Source: an uncultured Limosilactobacillus sp.
GTDB taxonomy: Bacteria; Bacillota; Bacilli; Lactobacillales; Lactobacillaceae
NCBI RefSeq assembly: GCF_934202235.1
Contig: NZ_CAKPXS010000022.1
Location: forward strand, 1-26,193
Length of the DNA: 26,193 nucleotides
Direction of reading: 5' to 3'
Of the stretch, positions 15,852 to 22,130 are shown piece by piece. The notes beneath the pieces were generated by a model. That model was not told where the DNA came from. It saw nothing but the letters and a program-made list of their open reading frames with translations, and did not search any database. The position numbers and the translations under genes were made by a program. The stretch's first letter is position 1. The number at the start of each line of letters is the position of its first letter.

Positions 15852-16691
15852 GTGAGTAAACAAAAAGCCGACAACCAGCGTTTTTCTCGCCGACTCTCTG
15901 AACTTGCGGCCCGTGGTGTGAAAAGCGCACAACACATTGAGGAACACGCGCAGCAGCATATCAGTACGGAAGCGGCCCACCTGAATAAGGTGCGGCGAGT
16001 TGCTAACCGTCACCGGCTGTTGAGTATTTTGGTCCCGTTTTCGATCGTTTTGTTATTCGCTATTTATATCGTTTCGCCACTGAGTCAGGTGAAAACCGTT
16101 CAAGTGGTGGGCAATGATGAACTAACGAGTAAAGCGGTCATGAAGGCGACGGGAGTTTATCCTGGACGTTACATGTACGGGTTAATCGACCGACAAAAGC
16201 AAGTGGAGAAAGCGGCCCAAAACGCCAATCACCAGCTTGCCAGTGTCAAAATCAGGCTAGTGGGGTGGCGAAAGTTGCGGGTCACCGTTACTGAAAACAA
16301 GATTCTGGGTTTGGTCACCATCGACGGCAAACAACGTTACCTGTTGACAAATGGTTCCTGGGCACCAGTTAGTGGGAAGGTGCCAAATGACGTAACCTAT
16401 GAAAACTTTGCTGGACATGTGACGGCACTTCAGCAAACGGCTCGTCAGCTGGGCCAGCTGCCTGAACCAATCCGCCATAGCATTTCCGCTGTGCGATATT
16501 CGCCAACGAAACTTAACCCGCAACGAATTAAGCTTTACATGAACGACGGAAATACGGTACTGGTGAAGCGCAGCAGCTTAGCCGAAAAAATGAATTATTA
16601 TCCTTCCATTACTTCACAAATGAGTGGCAATGGGGTGGTTGATTTGCAGGTTGGCGCTTATTCTTATGGTTATGGCGATAAGTCCAAATAA
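15852..16691 (+). CDS. divIB: Cell division protein DivIB/FtsQ
   Basis: A 279-residue bitopic divisome protein. A charged cytoplasmic region of about 55 residues precedes one membrane helix (about 57-76, core LVPFSIVLLFAIYIVSPL). The external POTRA domain starts at SQVKTVQVVGNDELTSKAV and is followed by the beta domain. The C-terminus ends in a short G/Y-rich tail. DivIB stabilises FtsL-DivIC and regulates septal synthesis. GTG 15852 has AAGAGGAGGAG (15835-15845) upstream. It is the last gene before the 131-base gap with the ftsA promoter. Confidence 0.93.
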   Translation: MSKQKADNQRFSRRLSELAARGVKSAQHIEEHAQQHISTEAAHLNKVRRVANRHRLLSILVPFSIVLLFAIYIVSPLSQVKTVQVVGNDELTSKAVMKATGVYPGRYMYGLIDRQKQVEKAAQNANHQLASVKIRLVGWRKLRVTVTENKILGLVTIDGKQRYLLTNGSWAPVSGKVPNDVTYENFAGHVTALQQTARQLGQLPEPIRHSISAVRYSPTKLNPQRIKLYMNDGNTVLVKRSSLAEKMNYYPSITSQMSGNGVVDLQVGAYSYGYGDKSK

Positions 16692-16738
16692 TCGTCACAC
16701 AAAATGAACGAATTGGGCACTTTTCGCCTCAGTATTTG

Positions 16739-16747
16739 TGGTAAAAT
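16739..16747 (+). promoter_or_regulatory. Internal extended -10 promoter upstream of ftsA
   Basis: TG (16739-16740), one base, then TAAAAT (16742-16747) in an AT-rich 131-base gap. The -35 region is poor (TTGGGC is too far upstream). It would start transcription about 70 bases before ftsA and give ftsA-ftsZ expression independent of the mraZ promoter. No terminator was seen between divIB and this site. Confidence 0.5.
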
Positions 16748-16822
16748 TAAAATTAAGTTTATCAAGCGCATTCATATATTGGTGTTGGTGAACAATTATT
16801 TGTTATTTTAGGAGGGTTCCGG

Positions 16823-18205
16823 ATGGACAATTCGAAAATCTACGTTGGGTTAGATATTGGAACCACCTCGGTTAAAGTTATTATTTGTGAGAACGTTAAG
16901 GGCCAGCTGAAAGTTGTTGGTGCCGGTGTGGAACCATCAAGTGGACTCAGCCGCGGTGTCATTGTTGACATTGACCAAACTGCGAAGGCAATTTCCCGGG
17001 CAGTTGATAAGGCAGCGTCCCAGTCTGACGTCAAGGTAAGCAGCGTGGTGGTTGGCTTGCCAGCTAATTACTTACAGATGAAGGACGTTCATGGCATGAT
17101 TACGATTGCCGAGAAGGGTCAATCACACGAAATTATCAACCAGGATGTCGTTGACGTGGCGAAATCAACCCTGTTACAAAACGTCCCTACTGATCGTGAA
17201 ATCATTGGTTTGGTTCCACGAGAGTTTACCGTTGATGGCTTTGACGGCATCAAGGATCCGCGAGGGATGGTTGGCTCACGTCTTGAGATGCAGGCGCTCT
17301 TATACAGTGGCCCAACCACCGTTGTTCATAACACCAAAAAGGCCGTGGAACAGGCCGGCTTAACGATTGAAGACATGGTTGTAGGACCAATCGCAACTGG
17401 TTTTAACTTGTTAACCGATGGTGAGCAGGACTTTGGGACGCTGGTGATTGATATGGGTGGCGGCCAGACGACTGCCAGCATTATCCACGACCACCAGCTT
17501 AAGTACACCTCTGTTGATCCCGAAGGTGGCTACTACATTACCAAGGATATTTCGACAGTTTTAAATACTTCGCTGCGTGATGCAGAAAAGCTCAAAAAGG
17601 ATCATGGTTTTGCGGACAGCTCCCGGGCTGATGAAAACATGATGTTGGATGTCCCGGTTGTCGGCAAGGATAACCCAGTGGAATACAGTGAGGAGTACCT
17701 AGCGGAAGTTATTGAAGCACGTGTTCGCCAGATCTTTCAGCGGATCAGCGACCGGCTGGACTCTATTCGGGCACCAAAACTACCAGGTGGCGTCGTCTTG
17801 CTTGGTGGTACCGCGGTGATGCCAGGTGTTGCTGAACTGGCAGGCGAATACTTCTCTGGCAAGGTAAAAGTGTACCGGCCAAAGTTAATGGGAGTTCGTC
17901 ATCCTGGCTTCGCAACGGCATTGTCACTGGCTTTATATGAGAGCCGCTTGAGTGACGTTGAACAGCTGATTAAGCAGACTGTCCAGCAAGGTGAAAGCAA
18001 TGACCACCAGCGCCGAGCGGTGGCCGCCAGTCAAAAACCGGCAAGCAGCCAGTCACATCAACGCAAGCACCGTTTGTCGATTTCTCACCGTGCCGAAGCA
18101 GCGCCAAAGAGCGAATCACAGTCGACTGATAGTGACTCGCCAAAGTCACCAAATCGTAAAAAAGAGGGCGGCTTAAAGTCGTTCTTTAGCAACTTCTTTG
18201 ATTAG
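16823..18205 (+). CDS. ftsA: Cell division protein FtsA
   Basis: An actin-like ATPase that tethers FtsZ filaments to the membrane and recruits later divisome proteins. Phosphate-1 motif YVGLDIGTTSVKVI starts at residue 7, phosphate-2 is VIDMGGGQTTAS, and the adenosine motif is VVLLGGTAVMPGV. At 460 residues it is longer than many FtsA proteins. The extra length is a Q/S/H/K-rich disordered linker at roughly 392-446. The last residues, GLKSFFSNFFD, form the amphipathic membrane-targeting helix. AGGAGGG (16810-16816) precedes ATG 16823. ftsZ follows after 24 bases. Confidence 0.97.
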   Translation: MDNSKIYVGLDIGTTSVKVIICENVKGQLKVVGAGVEPSSGLSRGVIVDIDQTAKAISRAVDKAASQSDVKVSSVVVGLPANYLQMKDVHGMITIAEKGQSHEIINQDVVDVAKSTLLQNVPTDREIIGLVPREFTVDGFDGIKDPRGMVGSRLEMQALLYSGPTTVVHNTKKAVEQAGLTIEDMVVGPIATGFNLLTDGEQDFGTLVIDMGGGQTTASIIHDHQLKYTSVDPEGGYYITKDISTVLNTSLRDAEKLKKDHGFADSSRADENMMLDVPVVGKDNPVEYSEEYLAEVIEARVRQIFQRISDRLDSIRAPKLPGGVVLLGGTAVMPGVAELAGEYFSGKVKVYRPKLMGVRHPGFATALSLALYESRLSDVEQLIKQTVQQGESNDHQRRAVAASQKPASSQSHQRKHRLSISHRAEAAPKSESQSTDSDSPKSPNRKKEGGLKSFFSNFFD

Positions 18206-18229
18206 AATTACCGTGGAGGGAATTTTTTG

Positions 18230-19468
18230 ATGGATTATGAAGCAACTAACAAAGCAGACGAGATTAAAGGCGCTCAAATAAAAGTTATCGGTGTCGGTGG
18301 TGGTGGCGGTAACGCCGTTAACCGGATGATTACCGAAAAGGTTTCCGGCGTGGGCTTTATCGTCGCTAACACTGATATTCAAGCATTGGATGGTTCAAAA
18401 GCTGAAACTAAGATTCAGTTAGGACCGAAGTTGACGAAGGGACTCGGTGCCGGATCGAACCCAGAAGTCGGGACTAAGGCTGCCGAAGAAAGTGAATCGG
18501 AAATTACCAAGGTACTTGATGGTGCCGACATGGTATTCGTCACTGCTGGTATGGGTGGTGGTACCGGGACCGGTGCTGCGCCTGTAGTAGCAAAGATTGC
18601 CAAAGATTCTGGGGCCCTCACTGTGGGGGTTGTCACCCGTCCATTTGCATTTGAAGGCCGGCGTCGTGAGCGACTGGCCAGCGAAGGGTTAGCAAAGCTC
18701 AAGAAGAACGTTGACACCATGATTGTCGTGGATAACAACCGTCTTCTGGAAACGATCGATAAGAAGACGTCAATGATGGATGCCTTCAAGGAAGCGGACA
18801 ACGTTCTCCGTCAGGGTGTTGAAGGCATTTCAGATTTGATTACCAATCCTGGTTACATCAACTCCGACTTCGCTGACATTCGTCATACGATGGTCAACCA
18901 GGGAAGTGCCCTGATGGGGATTGGTTCTGCCAGCGGCGAAAACCGTGCGGCGGAAGCAACGAAGAAGGCCATTTCTTCACCGCTGCTTGAAGTTTCAATT
19001 GATGGTGCACAGCACGTCTTAATGAACATCACCGGTGGGAAGAACCTTGGACTGTACGAAGGCCAGGAAGCATCGATGGTTATTCAGCAGGCGGCAAGTG
19101 CGGATGTTGACATCACCTTTGGTACCACGATCAGTGAAGACATGGGCGACGAAGTTAAGGTGACGGTTATTGCCACGGGGATCGATGGTAAGAAGCAGCG
19201 TCATGTTGAACCAGCCAAGCAGTCCACTGACAGTGACCAATCAGTTGCTGAAACTGCTGAAGATTCACAGCCAGAAGAACAGCATGTTGATCCATTTGCG
19301 GGCTGGACTGACCCTACTGCCGAAGATCACAATGATGACGATAGTGAGTTTAAGCATGTTGAAAAGCCTGAATTCAACGTCTTCAATGGTGATTCCAGCA
19401 GCGTTGACGATGGCGATAATGATGATAACTTGTCAACACCACCGTTCTTCAAGCACCGTAATAACTAA
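18230..19468 (+). CDS. ftsZ: Cell division GTPase FtsZ
   Basis: The tubulin homologue that forms the Z ring. The N-terminal GVGGGGGNAVNRM loop and the tubulin signature GGGTGTGAAPVVAKIA are intact, as are NTD, the FEGRRR segment and the NPGYINSDFADI synergy-type loop. After about residue 318 comes an acidic Q/S/D-rich linker. The C-terminal peptide LSTPPFFKHRNN binds FtsA and SepF. Start ATG 18230 is 9 bases from GGAGGG (18215-18220); the adjacent TTG at 18227 is less likely. The 412 residues fit the family. Confidence 0.98.
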   Translation: MDYEATNKADEIKGAQIKVIGVGGGGGNAVNRMITEKVSGVGFIVANTDIQALDGSKAETKIQLGPKLTKGLGAGSNPEVGTKAAEESESEITKVLDGADMVFVTAGMGGGTGTGAAPVVAKIAKDSGALTVGVVTRPFAFEGRRRERLASEGLAKLKKNVDTMIVVDNNRLLETIDKKTSMMDAFKEADNVLRQGVEGISDLITNPGYINSDFADIRHTMVNQGSALMGIGSASGENRAAEATKKAISSPLLEVSIDGAQHVLMNITGGKNLGLYEGQEASMVIQQAASADVDITFGTTISEDMGDEVKVTVIATGIDGKKQRHVEPAKQSTDSDQSVAETAEDSQPEEQHVDPFAGWTDPTAEDHNDDDSEFKHVEKPEFNVFNGDSSSVDDGDNDDNLSTPPFFKHRNN

Positions 19469-19491
19469 TTTGATCAGAGATAGTTGCTTGT

Positions 19492-19534
19492 GGAGCGTGA
19501 CAGTGAGGCTGAAAAGGAGCTTCCGTCACGCTCC
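19492..19534 (+). other. Long hairpin between ftsZ and sepF
   Basis: GGAGCGTGAC (19492-19501) and GTCACGCTCC (19525-19534) form a perfect 10-bp stem. Inside, GAGGCT (19505-19510) pairs with AGCTTC (19518-19523) around a short loop. No T-run follows, and the sepF ribosome site (AAGGAGG, 19544-19550) starts nine bases later. It could be a weak terminator, an mRNA 3'-end stabiliser for ftsZ, or a translation control for sepF. Confidence 0.7.
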
Positions 19535-19557
19535 TGTTGATTTAAGGAGGCTTTACG

Positions 19558-19962
19558 ATGGCAGGCTTTTTAAGTAATTTTTTTGGGACCGACGATGAAG
19601 CTTATGATGAACCTGCAACCCAGGTTCCAGTGAATAATAGTGATAAGGTCATTTCCATGAATGGGCACCAAGCAGGAACGACGAGTAGCAAGATTGCGAT
19701 TTATCAGCCACGTCTTTACAGCGATGTGCAGGAAATTGCTGATGAATTATTAGCCCATCGGGCAGCAGTGGTGAACTTTAGTCAGATGGATACGGCGACT
19801 GCTAATAAGGTTATTGATTTTCTTAATGGGACAGTTTACGCCATTGAGGGTGAGATCAAACGCGTTGGTGAACAAATATTCCTATGCACACCACACAATT
19901 TTGAAGTGGAAGGATCCATTAAGTTTAATAATTCAGCAAACGAGAGTGACAACCTTAAGTAA
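19558..19962 (+). CDS. sepF: Cell division protein SepF
   Basis: A 134-residue FtsZ-membrane anchor and filament organiser. The amphipathic N-terminus AGFLSNFFG serves as membrane-binding helix. A disordered linker of about 40 residues follows. The conserved core starts near KIAIYQPRLYSDVQEIADEL and continues with VVNFSQMDTATANKVIDFL and the GTVYAIEGEIKRVGEQIFLCTP strand set. AAGGAGG is ideally spaced from ATG 19558. It lies downstream of ftsZ as in most Firmicutes. Confidence 0.95.
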   Translation: MAGFLSNFFGTDDEAYDEPATQVPVNNSDKVISMNGHQAGTTSSKIAIYQPRLYSDVQEIADELLAHRAAVVNFSQMDTATANKVIDFLNGTVYAIEGEIKRVGEQIFLCTPHNFEVEGSIKFNNSANESDNLK

Positions 19963-19986
19963 CGAGAAAGCGGGGAGAGTGACGCC

Positions 19987-20256
19987 GTGATTGGATTTAT
20001 TGTCTGGACAATCAACCAATTAATTAACTTGTATATTTGGGGGATCATCATTTGGTGCTTGCTATCATGGTTTCCCGGAGCGCGTAGCTCGAGATTAGGC
20101 GAGTTATTGGATCGGCTGGTTCGCCCGTATATGGACTTTTTTGACTTTATTCCGCCACTGGGCGGGGTCAGCTTCTCGCCAATTGTTTCCATTGGTGTTT
20201 TGTACCTGGTCCAGTACGGTGTGCGGGCACTGGGGTCAGTACTCAACCAGTTCTAG
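19987..20256 (+). CDS. ylmG: YggT/YlmG family membrane protein
   Basis: An 89-residue protein with two hydrophobic regions, the first near residues 5-30 and the second near 62-85, joined by a basic loop. The YggT-family pattern is visible: LSWFPGARSSRLGELLDRLVRPYMDFF, then PPLGGVSFSPIVSI. Members affect membrane or division organisation, but the molecular role is unsettled. GTG 19987 has GGGGAGAG (19972-19979) upstream. It is in the usual sepF-ylmG-ylmH order. Confidence 0.9.
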   Translation: MIGFIVWTINQLINLYIWGIIIWCLLSWFPGARSSRLGELLDRLVRPYMDFFDFIPPLGGVSFSPIVSIGVLYLVQYGVRALGSVLNQF

Positions 20257-20274
20257 AAAGGAGAGGTGATTGGT

Positions 20275-21066
20275 GTGGATTCAGCAAACGTGAAACAGCA
20301 TTTTCGTCCTGACGAAGCACCATTTATCGATCAAGTACAGGGCTGGCTGGCCACGGCTACAAACGAATACCGACCGGTACTGACGGATTTTATGAATCCT
20401 CGTCAATGCTATATCGCACAGACACTGACTAACCGTCAGGATGAGGTGAAGATGGCCCGTAACGGTGGCTGGGATGGTGCGGAAATGCAGCGTTTATTAT
20501 TTTATCCACGTTACTACCAGCCACAGTTTTCGGACTTTGATATTCAACTATTGAAGATCAGCTACCCGGTGAAGTTTACTGAGCTTCACCACCGTCAGGT
20601 GATGGGAACGTTGATGAGTGCTGGAATCAAACGAACAACGTTTGGCGATATTTTGCACCAAGAGGCAGACTGGCAACTAGTGGTTGATAGTAAGATGGCT
20701 AACTATCTGCGCCAGCAGGTGACGACCATCGGACGGGTCCACGTGAAACTACTACCCATTTCGTTTGACGAGCTTGTCCAACCTGAAGATGATTGGGAAG
20801 AGCTGACAACGACAGTGTCTTCACTTCGCGTCGACAGTATTGTGGCGGCAGCATTCAATTACTCTCGTAACCGGGCCAAAACAGCGATTGAACGCGGACT
20901 CGTCAGGGTGAACTGGGAAGAAGTCCAACGACCCGATTATTCCCTCGCAGTTCATGATCGGTTGTCTGTTCGTCACGCGGGACGGGTGAGCCTCACCGCG
21001 GTCAACGGGATAACAAAAAAAGGTAAACTGAAGGCGGTCTTGAACGTGATCAAGGCCGGCAAGTAA
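20275..21066 (+). CDS. ylmH: YlmH family S4-domain RNA-binding protein
   Basis: A 263-residue protein with an N-terminal YlmH-specific domain and a C-terminal S4 RNA-binding domain. S4 begins near SLRVDSIVAAAFNYSRNRAKTAIERGLVRVN and ends with the basic tail KKGKLKAVLNVIKAGK. Work in Bacillus links YlmH to rescue of obstructed 50S subunits; division roles were proposed earlier from its position. AAGGAGAGG ends at 20266, so GTG 20275 is correctly spaced and the GTG at 20266 overlaps the ribosome site. Eight to eighteen bases separate it from ylmG. Confidence 0.92.
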   Translation: MDSANVKQHFRPDEAPFIDQVQGWLATATNEYRPVLTDFMNPRQCYIAQTLTNRQDEVKMARNGGWDGAEMQRLLFYPRYYQPQFSDFDIQLLKISYPVKFTELHHRQVMGTLMSAGIKRTTFGDILHQEADWQLVVDSKMANYLRQQVTTIGRVHVKLLPISFDELVQPEDDWEELTTTVSSLRVDSIVAAAFNYSRNRAKTAIERGLVRVNWEEVQRPDYSLAVHDRLSVRHAGRVSLTAVNGITKKGKLKAVLNVIKAGK

Positions 21067-21080
21067 AATGGAGGATTAAA

Positions 21081-21848
21081 ATGACGTTAACGGCAGATGA
21101 CATTAAGAATAAGCAATTTGACAGTAAGATGCGTGGTTATGACCGCGGCGAAGTTGATGATTTTTTGAAGTCGGTTAGCGAAACGATTACGGCGCTGACT
21201 GACCAAAACCGTCAATTGGCTGAAGAGAACCAAACAGCAAAGGAGCAGTTGCGCTACTTTACTGAAATGAAGGATTCACTCAACAAGTCGATCCTGGTTG
21301 CTCAAGAGGCGGCTGATAAAGTTAAGACCAATGCTAAACGTGAGGCTGAGATCATGGTTAGAGAGGCCCAGAAGCAGGCAACGGATATTGTTGCCGAGGC
21401 CAATAGCAAGGCTAACCAGGTGATTGAAACCAGTGCCGATGACACTCGGAAGCTGACGACTGAAACTAACGACCTCAAGAAGCAGACCCGCATCTTCCGT
21501 CAGCGGCTGCAAGTGATGTTGGAATCTCAGCTAGAAGTGGTCAAGAGTAAGGATTGGGATACCTTATTAGCCAACGACGACCTGAGCAAGTATGACGAAA
21601 TTCAGAAGATTCTCGGCAGTCGTCTTGACAAGGATTCCGCAAGCAGTGTACAATCATCAGCATCAAGCCAGTCAACGGCCAGCAGTGAGCAGGCGGTAGA
21701 TGAACCCAGCAGTGGTGATAACACAACACCGACTGCTGAACAGCAAGCACCGGTTACGCCGAACTCGCCGGCCGCTAGTCAACCGGCACAGCCGGCTGAT
21801 GCGGGGAAAACGGTGGTCATCTTCCCGGATGACGACCAGGCTAAGTAG
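21081..21848 (+). CDS. divIVA: Septum placement/polar scaffold protein DivIVA
   Basis: A coiled-coil protein that senses curved membrane at poles and septa. The lipid-binding N-terminus MTLTADDIKNKQFDSKMRGYDRGEVDDFL is the DivIVA signature. A long Q/E/K coiled coil runs to about residue 160. The C-terminal 75 residues are S, Q, A and P rich and look disordered, ending in VVIFPDDDQAK. At 255 residues it is longer than the Bacillus protein, as is common in lactobacilli. GGAGG (21070-21074) precedes ATG 21081. It is the last gene before the ileS T-box. Confidence 0.95.
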   Translation: MTLTADDIKNKQFDSKMRGYDRGEVDDFLKSVSETITALTDQNRQLAEENQTAKEQLRYFTEMKDSLNKSILVAQEAADKVKTNAKREAEIMVREAQKQATDIVAEANSKANQVIETSADDTRKLTTETNDLKKQTRIFRQRLQVMLESQLEVVKSKDWDTLLANDDLSKYDEIQKILGSRLDKDSASSVQSSASSQSTASSEQAVDEPSSGDNTTPTAEQQAPVTPNSPAASQPAQPADAGKTVVIFPDDDQAK

Positions 21849-21858
21849 CTGGCAGCAT

Positions 21859-22099
21859 CTTCGTTAACAAAATGATGACGGGAATAGCGGGTGTTGAAGT
21901 ACCTCTTCAGCGAGCTAACGGTTAGTGCGAGGTTAGTAGCAGGTTTCAATGCCAGATCATCCCTGAGTGGCGGCCGTCAAGAAGGCCGTCCGGTCCATTA
22001 CCGTTATCAAATGCCCAAGGGGAGGGTTCGCCCTCCTAAAATTAGGTGGTACCACGAATACTTCGTCCTATGTTGGGCGGAGTTTTTTTGTTAACGAAG
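21859..22099. repeat. Perfect 14-bp inverted repeat enclosing the T-box
   Basis: CTTCGTTAACAAAA (21859-21872) and TTTTGTTAACGAAG (22086-22099) are exact reverse complements. They lie immediately outside stem I and across the end of the terminator T-run. Only a transcript that reads past the terminator can carry both full arms. Confidence 0.85.
21873..22089 (+). promoter_or_regulatory. Isoleucine T-box riboswitch upstream of ileS
   Basis: A tRNA-sensing leader. Stem I contains AGCGAG and GGTTAGTGCGAG apical motifs (about 21909-21932). Lower stem GGGA (21880-21883) pairs with TCCC (21960-21963), which places the specifier codon ATC at 21956-21958, followed by a purine. That is an isoleucine codon, matching ileS. 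A GGAGGG-TTCG-CCCTCC hairpin (22021-22036) follows. The T-box sequence AGGTGGTACCACG is at 22044-22056, a slight variant of the usual AGGGTGGTACCGCG. The terminator is CTTCGTCC (22061-22068) with GGGCGGAG (22075-22082) and seven T residues. Uncharged tRNA-Ile should stabilise the antiterminator and raise ileS expression. No convincing promoter is seen between divIVA and stem I. Confidence 0.92.
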
Positions 22100-22130
22100 T
22101 GTAGGGAAAAGATTAGAAAGGAAGATGGCT

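Noticed and set aside
16775..16810. Second promoter candidate just before ftsA (TG-T-TATTTT)
   Set aside because: Transcription would begin within or beside the ftsA ribosome site, and no -35 at a workable distance exists.
18415..18801. 128-residue frame antisense to ftsZ
   Set aside because: Low-complexity mirror of the glycine-rich FtsZ GTPase region; no start signals.
21891..22094. 67-residue open frame between divIVA and ileS
   Set aside because: It lies wholly inside the T-box riboswitch, whose specifier, T-box sequence and terminator explain the bases.
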